A stretch of DNA of 50,149 nucleotides from Acidimicrobiaceae bacterium (GCA_025463285.1 JAOBWI010000061.1:1-50149), one strand, 5' to 3'. Numbered from the stretch's first letter, positions 1-10,328 are shown. The notes: generated by a model from the letters alone, not told the origin. Translations and numbers: made by a program.

Positions 1-258
1 GATTGCTTTGACGACGATCGGATGGATCGGCAACGTCGCGCCCGGTTTCGCGCGCTCGTCACCCGTCAGATAGTGCATGATTCAGCGAACGTGGTGCTCG
101 ATCGAGTCGCGTCAGCGGGCGGTGCCCGTCCGCTCTGCCACGACGAGGCGCAATCTCGGCGAGCCGCGGACCTATATACCTATCTTTCGCAGCACCACGG
201 CAACGTCGACGCCGTCGAAATCGGACTGACCTTTCTGCAGGCGCGATCGTGGAACTAA
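1..258 (+). CDS. Acyl-CoA dehydrogenase family protein, C-terminal fragment
   Basis: The reading frame is open from base 1 to the TAA at 256-258, so this is the last 85 residues of a gene that starts outside the window. The fragment is mostly helical. It contains an Ala-Gly-Gly turn (ASAGGARPL), an Arg-Arg pair and a late QHHGN segment, laid out like the C-terminal helical domain of acyl-CoA dehydrogenases (glycine turn, arginine-rich segment, His before the last helices). The enzyme would be a FAD-dependent acyl-thioester or related dehydrogenase. Its end overlaps the GTG of the PIG-L deacetylase gene by 10 nt, so the two are co-translated. The family call rests only on the C-terminus and is moderate. 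Confidence 0.55.
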   Translation, partial: DCFDDDRMDRQRRARFRALVTRQIVHDSANVVLDRVASAGGARPLCHDEAQSRRAADLYTYLSQHHGNVDAVEIGLTFLQARSWN

Positions 259-1010
259 TCGTCGACCGAGAACACCTCGGCCCCTCGACAGACGAGTGGA
301 ACGACCGCATAGCCGGGGAAGGCATTAGTTACCTGTCGCTGGAGCGGGTGCGACGCTTGGTGGTGATCGCACCGCACCCCGATGACGAAGTTCTCGGCGC
401 TGGTGGTCTTATTGAAACCGCCCTGCGAGAAGGAGTGCTGGTCGAAGTGGTCTCGGTGACCGACGGAGAGTCTTCGCATCCAAACTCTCAAATTGCTCGA
501 GAGATCGATATCGCCGCTATTCGTCGACGAGAGTCCGAACTGGCGCTTCGACGACTCGGATGGGACCAACCTCTCATCACGTTTCTCGGACTACCCGATG
601 GCGACGTAGCGAGTCACCGTCGCGAACTCGATGACGCTCTCGAGGACCTGCTCCTGCCCGACGACCTCTGCGTCGCTCCGTGGCGCCGTGACGGGCATCC
701 CGACCACGACGCCTGTGGCGAGTCCGCGTTGTGTGCGTCGGCGCGCGTGGCAGCTAAATCGCTCGGTTACTTGGTGTGGGCCTGGCATTGGGCAAATCCG
801 CAGGGCTTTGACATCCCCTTCGAGGAGTGCGTTCGTTTAGATTTAACGCGTCGTGCGCGCGCACGCAAGCGTTGGTCCGCCGAGGCATTTCACTCGCAGA
901 TTCTGCCCCTGGGGCCGAGTGACGAGGACGACGCAATACTCCCTCCCTCGCTCCTGCGGCGTTTCTGGAGACCGTACGAGGTCTTCGTCAACGAGAGGGT
1001 GAGAACGTGA
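249..1010 (+). CDS. PIG-L (LmbE-like) family N-deacetylase
   Basis: A 253-residue zinc-dependent deacetylase of the PIG-L/LmbE superfamily, whose members remove N-acetyl groups from GlcNAc-type sugars. The signature APHPDDEVLGAGG (about residues 41-53) supplies two metal ligands and the catalytic Asp. A second metal motif, GHPDHD, lies near residue 153. There is no signal peptide, so it is cytoplasmic. GTG at 249 overlaps the acyl-CoA dehydrogenase gene by 10 nt, and its TGA overlaps the next GTG by 4 nt. It therefore sits in a tight operon with a NodS-like methyltransferase and a glycosyltransferase, which suggests the substrate is an amino sugar glycoside. NCBI annotates fused PIG-L/methyltransferase proteins in other actinobacteria (from memory), which supports a shared pathway. 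The exact substrate cannot be read from sequence. Confidence 0.88.
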   Translation: MELIVDREHLGPSTDEWNDRIAGEGISYLSLERVRRLVVIAPHPDDEVLGAGGLIETALREGVLVEVVSVTDGESSHPNSQIAREIDIAAIRRRESELALRRLGWDQPLITFLGLPDGDVASHRRELDDALEDLLLPDDLCVAPWRRDGHPDHDACGESALCASARVAAKSLGYLVWAWHWANPQGFDIPFEECVRLDLTRRARARKRWSAEAFHSQILPLGPSDEDDAILPPSLLRRFWRPYEVFVNERVRT

Positions 1011-1579
1011 GGGCGAACATCCCCCGCGCGTATTTCGAGTCGATCTACGCGGCGAACAGCGACCCCTGGAACTTTGAAACCAGCTCTTACGAACGGAGCA
1101 AATATGAAGCGACGATGGCGGCGCTGCCTCGAGCGCGATACGAGAGCGCCTTTGAACCGGGTTGCTCGATCGGCGTTCTGAGCGAAATGCTCGCTCCGCG
1201 ATGTCAACGCTTGCTCGCTACTGACATCGTTACCGGCGCCCTCGTCCAAGCCGCGGAGCGGCTGAAGGGGCACCGTCACGTTCGTATTGAAGAGCGCGCC
1301 ATACCTGAGGAGTGGCCGAGAGAAACGTTCGACCTCATTGTGCTTAGTGAGATCGCGTACTACTTCGACGAGGCGACGCTGGGCGACGTCATGCGCCTCG
1401 TCATCGGATCCACTTGGGTTGGCGCGCACGTCATTGGGGTTCACTGGCGTGGCGAGACCGACTATCCCCTCCGTGGAGACCGCGTGCATGAACTCATTAG
1501 CGAGACTGAACTCTTGGTTCCTCTGATTCATCTCGGGGGCGATGAGTTCGTGCTCGACGTCTGGGAGCGACGAAGTTGA
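1007..1579 (+). CDS. NodS-like SAM-dependent methyltransferase
   Basis: A 190-residue class I methyltransferase. The N-terminus (YFESIYAANSDPWNF, then YERSKYEAT) is the hallmark of the NodS/NodS-like family. It is followed by the SAM-binding motif I FEPGCSIGVLSEML (about residues 48-61), an acidic end of strand 2 (ATDIV) and a motif IV-like FDLIVLSEIAYYF. NodS methylates the amino group exposed on the chitooligosaccharide by NodB. Lying directly after a deacetylase, this enzyme could N-methylate a freed amino sugar, but that is inference. GTG at 1007 overlaps the PIG-L stop by 4 nt and its own TGA overlaps the glycosyltransferase start by 4 nt. Confidence 0.85.
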   Translation: MRANIPRAYFESIYAANSDPWNFETSSYERSKYEATMAALPRARYESAFEPGCSIGVLSEMLAPRCQRLLATDIVTGALVQAAERLKGHRHVRIEERAIPEEWPRETFDLIVLSEIAYYFDEATLGDVMRLVIGSTWVGAHVIGVHWRGETDYPLRGDRVHELISETELLVPLIHLGGDEFVLDVWERRS

Positions 1580-2370
1580 GCGACGCTACGTTTCGCCGTA
1601 TCGAGGCGGTAGGCGTCACGCTCCCGGTGCACAATGAGGAGCGCCGACTCGGTCGGGCTCTTGAGTCGCTCGGCCAAGCGTTTTCAGAACTCAATGGTTC
1701 GGGCATAATGCTTCGCGCGGTGATCGTACTGGACGCCTGCCGCGATGAGAGTGAGGCCATAGCGTACTCCTGGAAGCGCGAGATAGAACGCTCGGGACTA
1801 CTTTGCGTTGACGTTCTGAAGTGCGAGTACCTGAACGTGGGCAGCGCGCGGGCCCTGGGATGTGACGTCCTCCTCGACAGGTTTCGTGGAGCTCGTCCTT
1901 CATCCGTGTGGCTGGCCACCACGGACGCCGACTCTCGAGTTCCTCCCCGTTGGCTCACGGTCCAACTCGCTTGGCACTATGGCGACATCGACGCGTGGGT
2001 CGGTCGCGTGACGGTGAACGACTGGACTCCACACCGCAGAGACACGGCTCTCCGGTGGCAGCGTGAGTACGAACGCGAACGTCGACCGATCCACGGGGCA
2101 AATCTGGGCTTTGTGGCGCAGCGCTATCTCGCGGTCGGAGGGTTTCGCTCGTTGCCCACTGGTGAAGATCGCGCCTTAGTGAAGGCGCTCCTCGACGATG
2201 GGGCCGACGTGCACTTTGATGCGCTGACCCGAGTGGCGACGAGTTCACGACGTCGCGCACGCGCCCCGAGGGGTTTTTCAGTGGCCCTTCGATCGATCGA
2301 AGACTCGATTCTTGAGTCTTCTCCCAGGGTTCAGGAATCGCCGCCGCTCGATAAGCGGGCCGTGGGATAA
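1576..2370 (+). CDS. Family 2 glycosyltransferase
   Basis: A 264-residue GT-A fold glycosyltransferase. It begins with the strand and turn VGVTLPVHNEERRLGRAL (about residues 12-29). A TTDADSRV segment near residue 115 provides the DxD-type metal and nucleotide-sugar site. The acceptor-side motif HGANLGF followed by VGGF and GEDRAL (about residues 175-200) carries the ED catalytic signature. No transmembrane helix follows, so it is soluble or peripheral. TTG at 1576 overlaps the methyltransferase stop by 4 nt. It is the last gene of the operon; the next gene starts 158 bp later. Donor and acceptor are unknown. Confidence 0.85.
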   Translation: MSDATFRRIEAVGVTLPVHNEERRLGRALESLGQAFSELNGSGIMLRAVIVLDACRDESEAIAYSWKREIERSGLLCVDVLKCEYLNVGSARALGCDVLLDRFRGARPSSVWLATTDADSRVPPRWLTVQLAWHYGDIDAWVGRVTVNDWTPHRRDTALRWQREYERERRPIHGANLGFVAQRYLAVGGFRSLPTGEDRALVKALLDDGADVHFDALTRVATSSRRRARAPRGFSVALRSIEDSILESSPRVQESPPLDKRAVG

Positions 2371-2528
2371 ATGAAGCGAGCCCTATGGAGAATGCCCCGC
2401 ATGCGCTACGCGAGAATCACATACGAATATAAACCTCACCCTTGTGTATGCGATGAGGCGAATCCTAGAGTCAGTTTGAGGAGTTTCTGTTGGGCGGTCG
2501 ATTAGGAAGTTGAGCGAAGGAGGCAGGA

Positions 2529-2858
2529 ATGCCGCAATCGCAGTGGAGCAAAAAACGTGAGCGTCAGTACGAGCACGTGAAGGAGAGCGAACTCAAAGAA
2601 GGCCGCTCCAAGAAGCGTGCCGAGGAGATTGCCGCTCGGACTGTCAACAAAGAGCGCGCGCGCCGCGGCGAGTCGCGCACGGCGAGTCGGACCTCGACAG
2701 AGGATATCTCTTCGGGCCGTAGGGGAGGACTTCGCTCGCACTCTGGTCCCCAAGGGCGCACGTATAAGCAGTTGTATGCAGAAGCCCAGAGGAAGAACAT
2801 CAAGGGCCGCTCGACAATGGATAAGAAGGAACTCGAAAGGGCGGTCGATCACACGTAG
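2529..2858 (+). CDS. Small basic Rho_N-type protein, 'plasmid stabilization protein' family
   Basis: A 109-residue, highly charged protein. The N-terminal half is a Lys/Arg/Glu-rich helix (QWSKKRERQYEHVKESE). The middle has SSGRRGGLRSHSGPQGRTY. The C-terminal 35 residues end in NIKGRSTMDKKELERAV, which resembles the Rho_N / SAP-like helix-extended-helix motif that binds nucleic acid. Databases usually call this widespread family 'plasmid stabilization protein', a name without experimental support as far as I know. It often accompanies stress genes. A perfect Shine-Dalgarno AAGGAGG at 2517-2523 sets the ATG with 5-nt spacing, so it should be well translated. It is probably monocistronic or followed weakly by the LLM gene. 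Confidence 0.7.
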   Translation: MPQSQWSKKRERQYEHVKESELKEGRSKKRAEEIAARTVNKERARRGESRTASRTSTEDISSGRRGGLRSHSGPQGRTYKQLYAEAQRKNIKGRSTMDKKELERAVDHT

Positions 2859-2930
2859 CGAGTCGTCGTCGGGCGCCCACGATCCGTCGTTAGCGCAGGA
2901 AAAAACATCCAGGGGGGCCGAAGGAGGATT

Positions 2931-3911
2931 ATGAAAATCGGCTACTCGCTATCCGCAGAGCAGTTCAGCCCGTCAGAGCTATTGGACCAAGCGCGACGCG
3001 CCCGCGACGCGGGCTTTGAAGCCCTCGCGATTTCCGACCACTATCACCCGTGGAACGAAGCGCAGGGAAACTCTGCGTTCGTCTGGTCCATCATCGGAGC
3101 GCTCTCTCAATCAACGCCAGAGCTACCAGTTTCAACTATGGTGACCTGCCCGATCGTGAGGATCAACCCCGTGATCTTGGCCCAGGCTGCCGCGACGGCG
3201 GCTGTGTTGCTCAACGGCAATTTTGTATTCGGTGTGGGGACCGGTGAAAACCTCAACGAACACGTCTGGGGAGCCCCCTGGCCCCCGGCGACGGAGCGCA
3301 TCGCACGACTACGCGAAGCCATTGACCTCATGCGCCTGCTATGGACGGGCGAGAACATCGACTTCGACGGCGACTACTACCGGGCGGTGAACGCGCGTAT
3401 CTACACGTTGCCGGACGAGCCACCGCCGGTGTACGTCTCGGGTCTTGCGCCCCTCTCTACGGAACTGGCCGCCGACGTCGCAGATGGATTCGTGACTTTC
3501 AGCCCGGAACTGCTCACCCAATACCGAAGGAGTGGGGGGCGCGGCGTCGCGCAAACGGCAATGAAAGTGTGTTTTGACGTGGATGAGGTCCAGGCGGTCG
3601 GCGACGCGTACCGTCTGTGGGCTACCGAGCTGAATCCCGGTCAACTCAACCGAGAGTTAGCCCAGCCCCGCCACATCGAGAGCGCGGCGTCCATGGTCAC
3701 TCCCGAGATGGTGGCCGAACACTTCACCTGTGGCAGCGATCCCGACCGTCACGTCGCGGCCATCGAAGAGCGAATCGACGCCGGATACGATGAGATCTAC
3801 GTCCAACAGGTCGGAGCCGATATGGACGGGTTTTTTAACTTGTACGGCTCACGCGTGCTCCCCGTCCTGCGCACCGGCGGCACGCGTCGCTCCGAGAGTT
3901 CGCATCGCTAA
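2931..3911 (+). CDS. F420-dependent LLM-class oxidoreductase (TIGR03557-like)
   Basis: A 326-residue TIM-barrel flavin/F420 oxidoreductase of the luciferase-like monooxygenase superfamily. The N-terminus IGYSLSAEQFSPSELL, the segment ISDHYHPWNEAQGNSAFVW, the glycine motif FGVGTGENLNEHVWG and the YTLPDEPPPVYVSG segment match the F420-dependent glucose-6-phosphate dehydrogenase-related subgroup (TIGR03557) that I recognise from actinobacteria. It probably transfers hydride between an alcohol or aldehyde substrate and coenzyme F420; the substrate is unknown. A strong Shine-Dalgarno AAGGAGG at 2921-2927 fixes the ATG. With the FrhB-like protein at 28208-29332 it indicates that the host makes F420. 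Confidence 0.85.
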   Translation: MKIGYSLSAEQFSPSELLDQARRARDAGFEALAISDHYHPWNEAQGNSAFVWSIIGALSQSTPELPVSTMVTCPIVRINPVILAQAAATAAVLLNGNFVFGVGTGENLNEHVWGAPWPPATERIARLREAIDLMRLLWTGENIDFDGDYYRAVNARIYTLPDEPPPVYVSGLAPLSTELAADVADGFVTFSPELLTQYRRSGGRGVAQTAMKVCFDVDEVQAVGDAYRLWATELNPGQLNRELAQPRHIESAASMVTPEMVAEHFTCGSDPDRHVAAIEERIDAGYDEIYVQQVGADMDGFFNLYGSRVLPVLRTGGTRRSESSHR

Positions 3912-4043
3912 CGAGGACGAAGTTTCGCCAAATTTTGGATGGTCTGTGAATGCGGTGCAACCTTTCGCGCGGCGAATGCCATGAAGCGAGAAGTCGCGAT
4001 CGAAACTGAGGCCGAAGACTGAGAAACGCGTAGTCCAGTTCAC

Positions 4044-4072
4044 TTGTCACGGTCCTGACCAGGTGTTAGTCT
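4044..4072 (+). promoter_or_regulatory. Weak candidate promoter and palindrome upstream of tandem TetR gene
   Basis: TTGTCA at 4044-4049 and TAGTCT at 4067-4072 are 17 nt apart and resemble a weak sigma-70 promoter. The spacer contains the palindrome CCTG-AC-CAGG at 4054-4063, a plausible operator for the downstream TetR protein. If this promoter is used, the GTG at 4063 would not be transcribed, which fits the start chosen at 4141. The match is modest. Confidence 0.25.
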
Positions 4073-4140
4073 GCCGTCGAAGTAGACGCCTGATCGTTAC
4101 TCGTGCCGAGATAAAGGTGAATAGAAAGGATGCCCGAACC

Positions 4141-5379
4141 GTGTCCAGACGTCGCAGCTCCAGAGCACTAACCAACGATGCCTCGATTCGAGACGCAGCT
4201 ATCAAACTGATCTTGAGTGCGGGCATCGACGCCATTTCCTTTCGTGATGTTGGTCGCGAGGCGGGTCTCACGCACGGCGCCCTTTACGCACGATTCGAAG
4301 ACGTGGAAGAACTTCTCGTCGATCTCTGGACCGAGGTCTTGAGGCAGCGAGCGGTACGCATGTTCGAAGCGGCGAGGAACGCCGCTCAGAATCCGAGTGA
4401 GGAGTCGGTGGACGCCTTGCTCGATTATGTACGCAACGCGGAGGCGTCCGACGTCGCGGCCGTGCAGGTACTTTTGCTGTCGAGACGGTTCGTTGTCCTC
4501 TTTGAGGAAGTCGAGGTATTTATCCACGACTATTTAGAAAGTCGAGGAGGAGTTACCAGTGCGATTCACTCACGAACTCTGGCGCTGTTTTCGCTGGTCT
4601 CTGCCAAGATATTCAGTAACTCAGAGTTTGGGTTGAACAACGACCGCATTGCTTTTCTCGCGCCCGTGTTGCTGGCCGCCTTGGAAACTGATCCCGAAGA
4701 TGTGCTGCCCGTGCCGCTCTCTGAGCCCGACGATCGGGTGATACCGCCGCCCACCAGCGACTTACGGTCCCAACTCGCGTATTACACGTTCAGTGCGGTG
4801 GGACGAAGTGGCTACACGAGGGCGACGATCTCACGTATATCTCGGCGCTCGAACTGCTCTCCGGGTGCCATCTACAAGTTGTATCCGTCAAAAGAGGACC
4901 TCGTCATCGCCGCCACCCGTAGCATTATGCGGGCGCCGTGGTTCACGTTGGCTAGTGCTGCAGAGATCTTGAATGAAGGCATGCTTGCGCAGCTTCTCTA
5001 TGCCGCAGCGAGCGAACAGAACTCTATTCGTAAGAGTTTCGTCTTGGAGATGTCGATGGCATCGGCGCACAACGCGAAATTACGTGACACCGTAGGTCAG
5101 CAGCTAGAACTGATCGAGGGAGTCGCTCCGTTGCTCACCGACATCTCCGATGAAGAACGCACGCATCTTCGGTACATGCTGCGCGAATCGGTCTTGCTGA
5201 TACTCGGCGTGAGTTTTATGTCGACCGTTACTGGGGCCATCGCGCACATGGATTTTAACCAGTTCGCTGAGCCGTTCCGCCGGTCAATGCTTGAATGCTG
5301 TTTCCCGTCATGGCCGGACATCAGCCGGCAACTTAAGGAGATGGCCGCGACGCAGCCGCGCCATACCGGGCGCGAATGA
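4141..5379 (+). CDS. Tandem TetR-family regulator with two DNA-binding domains
   Basis: A 412-residue protein, about twice the usual TetR length, with two complete TetR N-terminal DNA-binding domains. The first covers residues 10-55 and ends in the recognition-helix segment AGLTHGALYARFED. The second covers residues 205-255 and ends in NCSPGAIYKLYPSKEDL. Each is followed by about 150 helical residues of ligand/dimerisation type. It may bind DNA as a pseudo-dimer and sense one or two ligands. I chose GTG 4141 because AAAGGA at 4125-4130 lies 10 nt upstream; earlier in-frame GTG codons at 4063 and 4117 lack this. It stands alone between the LLM gene and a convergent TetR gene. Its targets are unknown. 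Confidence 0.85.
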   Translation: MSRRRSSRALTNDASIRDAAIKLILSAGIDAISFRDVGREAGLTHGALYARFEDVEELLVDLWTEVLRQRAVRMFEAARNAAQNPSEESVDALLDYVRNAEASDVAAVQVLLLSRRFVVLFEEVEVFIHDYLESRGGVTSAIHSRTLALFSLVSAKIFSNSEFGLNNDRIAFLAPVLLAALETDPEDVLPVPLSEPDDRVIPPPTSDLRSQLAYYTFSAVGRSGYTRATISRISRRSNCSPGAIYKLYPSKEDLVIAATRSIMRAPWFTLASAAEILNEGMLAQLLYAAASEQNSIRKSFVLEMSMASAHNAKLRDTVGQQLELIEGVAPLLTDISDEERTHLRYMLRESVLLILGVSFMSTVTGAIAHMDFNQFAEPFRRSMLECCFPSWPDISRQLKEMAATQPRHTGRE

Positions 5380-5555
5380 ACGAATTAGGAGCACCGCTTG
5401 CGCCGACCGGCTGAGCGGGCGACGTCGTGGGCGCGCCCACGAGGCTTGTCGCTCTGTGCATCGGCGACGTCGCGCGATCGGTGGTGCATGGAGTGCGCCG
5501 GGCTGCTCGGGGAGATGGCCCCGGCGTTCGTCACGTTCGTATCGGACGAGTTGCC

Positions 5556-6185
5556 TTAGTCGAGTTCGACGCTGCGCAGGCCACCCCACGCGAGCGTGGC
5601 GCTGCGAGAGGCCAGTCGTTCCGCGACTCCGGGAGTGGGCGTCGGCCACCCCTTACCTTCTTGTTGTATGAGCCACGCCGTCGCGGCACCCTCGGCGATG
5701 CCGACGACGCCGGCCGCCAGTTGCCGTCGGTGGTCGGGCTTGATTCGAACCGCGATGAGAGGCTCGAGAAAAGAGACGAGCCCGACCTCCACATTACGAA
5801 GATCGCCCTTGGTCTCTCCTTCGTGAGAGTGGATGAACAGAATGCGAAAGGCGTCCGTCTCCTCGACGACCATCTCGAAGTACACGCGAAAGGCCACTTC
5901 GATCTTCGCTCGGGGCGACTCGACTTCGGCGACCGCGCTGCGCAGTGAGTTCAGCAACGCCTCAGCCGTCTGATTCACGATCTCTCGGTAGAGCTCGGTC
6001 TTCGATTCGAAGTACTGGTAGAGGATGGGCTTGGTAAAGCCCGCTTCCTTGGCGATGTCGTCCATCGTGGTCGACTGGAATCCGCGCTCCGCGAAAATCT
6101 TTCTCGCTACGAGCAGGAGTTGATCGCGCCGCTCGACGTGGGGAGTTCGTTCACTTTGGGGCGATCGCTCGTCAGAAATAACCAT
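5556..6185 (-). CDS. TetR/AcrR family transcriptional regulator
   Basis: A 209-residue single-domain TetR repressor. The N-terminal helix-turn-helix (about residues 22-68) contains IFAERGFQSTTMDDIAKEAG and FTKPILYQYFESKTELY, a textbook recognition helix. The rest is a helical ligand-binding and dimerisation domain with the GGLRSVEL C-terminus. It lies 20 nt after the family-4 glycosyltransferase gene on the same strand, so the two may share a transcript. It faces the tandem TetR gene tail-to-tail. Ligand and regulon cannot be deduced. The ATG at 6185 has no clear Shine-Dalgarno sequence, so translation may depend on the upstream gene. Confidence 0.88.
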   Translation of the reverse strand: MVISDERSPQSERTPHVERRDQLLLVARKIFAERGFQSTTMDDIAKEAGFTKPILYQYFESKTELYREIVNQTAEALLNSLRSAVAEVESPRAKIEVAFRVYFEMVVEETDAFRILFIHSHEGETKGDLRNVEVGLVSFLEPLIAVRIKPDHRRQLAAGVVGIAEGAATAWLIQQEGKGWPTPTPGVAERLASRSATLAWGGLRSVELD

Positions 6186-6205
6186 CCAAGAAAGCCTAGT
6201 TGTCC

Positions 6206-8287
<2,082 letters not shown>

Positions 8288-8296
8288 TTCGCTTTG

Positions 8297-8953
8297 ATGA
8301 GTAACGCCTCGCCGGTGGTGGAGCTTCGTGACGCGGTGGTGATGATCGGAGGATTTCCCCTCCTGAGCGGCGTCACCGTGGAGATGGCGCCGCGCTCTCT
8401 CACGGTCGTCACCGGCGCCAACGGGGCCGGCAAGACCAGTTTGTTGCGTCTGCTCGGTGGGCTGATCACGCTCAGCAGGGGCTACGGCGTGGTGAGCGGC
8501 GTCGACCTGAAGACGGGCGACCTTCGCGAACTGCGCCGACGCGTGGGGTGGCTCGGCCACGAGGGCTCTTTCTACGACGATCTCAGCGCCGAGGAAAATC
8601 TCACTTTCGCCGCCAAGGCGCTCCAACGTCCGATCGGAGAGATCGCCGTGGTACTGGAGCGGGTCGGGCTTTCGCGTCGTTCGTCCACTCCGGCTAAGAA
8701 GTTGAGCGCCGGGCAGCGTCGCCGACTCGGCTTGGCCTGGCTGCTACTTCGTCGACCCGAGACGTGGCTTCTGGACGAGCCCTACGCCTCACTCGACGAC
8801 GAAGGCCGCACGTTCTTTGATGATCTCATTGGCGACGTGGTGGCGGGCGGGGCCACCGTGGTGGTGAGCGCCCACGATCCGCTGCGATCGGATTCGCTCG
8901 CGCCGCGCACGCTCACGCTGGCGGGCGGTCTCGTCGTTGGTGACGACGGGTGA
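8297..8953 (+). CDS. ccmA: Cytochrome c maturation ABC transporter, ATP-binding subunit CcmA
   Basis: A 218-residue ABC ATPase. With CcmB it forms the ATPase that releases holo-CcmE from the CcmC complex in System I cytochrome c maturation. The Walker A is GANGAGKTS (about residues 40-48), the signature motif is LSAGQRRRLGLAW, and Walker B is TWLLDEPYASLDD. It is short, as CcmA proteins usually are. ATG 8297 is preferred to the TTG at 8294. It starts the nine-gene ccm run, and its TGA overlaps the ccmB GTG by 4 nt. On its own it could be any small ABC ATPase; the context decides the call. Confidence 0.93.
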   Translation: MSNASPVVELRDAVVMIGGFPLLSGVTVEMAPRSLTVVTGANGAGKTSLLRLLGGLITLSRGYGVVSGVDLKTGDLRELRRRVGWLGHEGSFYDDLSAEENLTFAAKALQRPIGEIAVVLERVGLSRRSSTPAKKLSAGQRRRLGLAWLLLRRPETWLLDEPYASLDDEGRTFFDDLIGDVVAGGATVVVSAHDPLRSDSLAPRTLTLAGGLVVGDDG

Positions 8954-9609
8954 TCCGCATCGCGCTGTTGGTCGCGGGAAAGGATTTACGGATCGAACGT
9001 CGCAGTCGCGTGCTGCTCTGGCAGGTACTGCCCTTCGGTGTGACGGGGCTGCTCCTCAGTGGACTCGCGCTCGGTCCCACTCAGGCCGGTCACTCGAGCG
9101 CCGCCCCGGGGCTGTTTTATTTGGTGATGCTCTTAGTGGCGCTTCTCATGATTAATCGAAGTCAGGTCATTGAGGGCTCGACGGGCACCAAGACCTCTAT
9201 CGCCACCCTCGGACTAGATCCGGCCGGCGTGTTCCTCGGCAAGGCCCTCGCCCTGGCCGTGGAGCTCTGGCTGACCGGTGCGGTACTGCTGGCCGGGTCG
9301 GTTCTCTTTTTGCACACGGCGCTTTCGGGGACCTTGTCGGCGCTACCCAGCGTGGCGGTCACTCTCGGCGCCTTGGGCGCCGCCGGCTCGTTGTACGGCG
9401 CACTGAGCGGTGGGGGGCAGGGGCCGGCGACGCTGCTGCCGATGCTCTCGTTGCCCGCGTTCGCGCCGCTTCTCATCGCCGGAGAGCGCTCGTTCAGCGC
9501 GGCCTTGCGTCACGGATCGATCTGGCGATGGTGGGTAATTTCCCTTGTCGCTCTGGTTGCCTACCTCGCGTTAGGCATTCTCCTTTACGGTGTTCTGGAG
9601 GAATCATGA
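8950..9609 (+). CDS. ccmB: Cytochrome c maturation ABC transporter permease CcmB
   Basis: A 219-residue integral membrane protein with about six hydrophobic helices. The N-terminus ALLVAGKDLRIERRSR before the first helix and the segment RSQVIEGSTGTKTSIATL between helices 2 and 3 fit CcmB. It pairs with CcmA and associates with CcmC. GTG 8950 overlaps the ccmA stop by 4 nt, and its TGA (9607-9609) overlaps the ATG of ccmC by 3 nt. Sequence conservation in CcmB is low, so the operon position is an important part of the evidence. Confidence 0.9.
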   Translation: MIRIALLVAGKDLRIERRSRVLLWQVLPFGVTGLLLSGLALGPTQAGHSSAAPGLFYLVMLLVALLMINRSQVIEGSTGTKTSIATLGLDPAGVFLGKALALAVELWLTGAVLLAGSVLFLHTALSGTLSALPSVAVTLGALGAAGSLYGALSGGGQGPATLLPMLSLPAFAPLLIAGERSFSAALRHGSIWRWWVISLVALVAYLALGILLYGVLEES

Positions 9610-10328
9610 TAAAGCAGCTCGCCCAACGACTTCTTGGACCCCTGACGCTCGTGTTGCTGGTGCTCACGTTTTGGCTGGGTCTGTGGGTGACGCCACCCGA
9701 CAAAATCCAGGGCAATCTCGCACGGCTGCTGTACGTGCACCCGGCGGTGGCCTGGGTCGCGCTCTACGTGTCCTTTGGCACGGCGGCCGTCGCGAGCGCG
9801 CTCTACCTCTGGAAGCGCACGAGGTCACAGGTGATGGATCGCATCGCCCACTGCGCCATGGAAGTGAGCATCGTCTTCATCATCGTGACCCTCATCACCG
9901 GTTCCATCTGGGGCCGACCCACTTGGGGGGTGTGGTGGGCCTGGGACGCGCGACTGACGTCCACGGCGATCCTCGGGCTCTTCGAACTGGCCTACCTGGC
10001 TCTGCGGCGGGCGAACGACGATCCTGATCTGCGAGCGCGACGCAGCGCCGTCTTCGCCATCATCGCCGCCGTGAACGTGCCAATCATTCACTTCTCGGTG
10101 GACTGGTGGAACACGCTGCACCAAGGGGCCACGGCCTTCACCGAAAACGGCAATCTTCTGGTGCACGGCATCATGCTCTGGACCCTTTTCATCAGCCTCT
10201 TCGCTTTCACCCTTCTCTTCTTCTGGCTGCTGCGGGCGCGGTATCGATTAGAGGTGCTGCGTGACGAGAAGTATCACGCGTCACTTGACGAGGCTCTCGC
10301 TCAGCGTCGGCGCGAGGGTGTTCACTGA
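9606..10328 (+). CDS. ccmC: Heme-handling membrane protein CcmC
   Basis: A 240-residue protein with six predicted transmembrane helices. It carries the heme-handling tryptophan-rich motif WGVWWAWDARLTS (about residues 106-118), flanked by conserved histidines in LLYVHPAVAW and IIHFSVDWW. CcmC attaches heme to the histidine of CcmE on the outer face of the membrane. ATG 9606 is fixed by the Shine-Dalgarno GGAGGA at 9597-9602. An earlier in-frame start at 9528 would lie inside ccmB. Its stop overlaps the ccmD ATG by one base. Confidence 0.96.
   Translation: MIKQLAQRLLGPLTLVLLVLTFWLGLWVTPPDKIQGNLARLLYVHPAVAWVALYVSFGTAAVASALYLWKRTRSQVMDRIAHCAMEVSIVFIIVTLITGSIWGRPTWGVWWAWDARLTSTAILGLFELAYLALRRANDDPDLRARRSAVFAIIAAVNVPIIHFSVDWWNTLHQGATAFTENGNLLVHGIMLWTLFISLFAFTLLFFWLLRARYRLEVLRDEKYHASLDEALAQRRREGVH

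Noticed and set aside
5742..5751. GATTCGAACC, the reverse complement of the tRNA T-loop sequence GGTTCGAATC
   Set aside because: It lies inside the TetR gene and encodes AVRIK in frame. No acceptor stem, D-arm or anticodon arm can be built around it.
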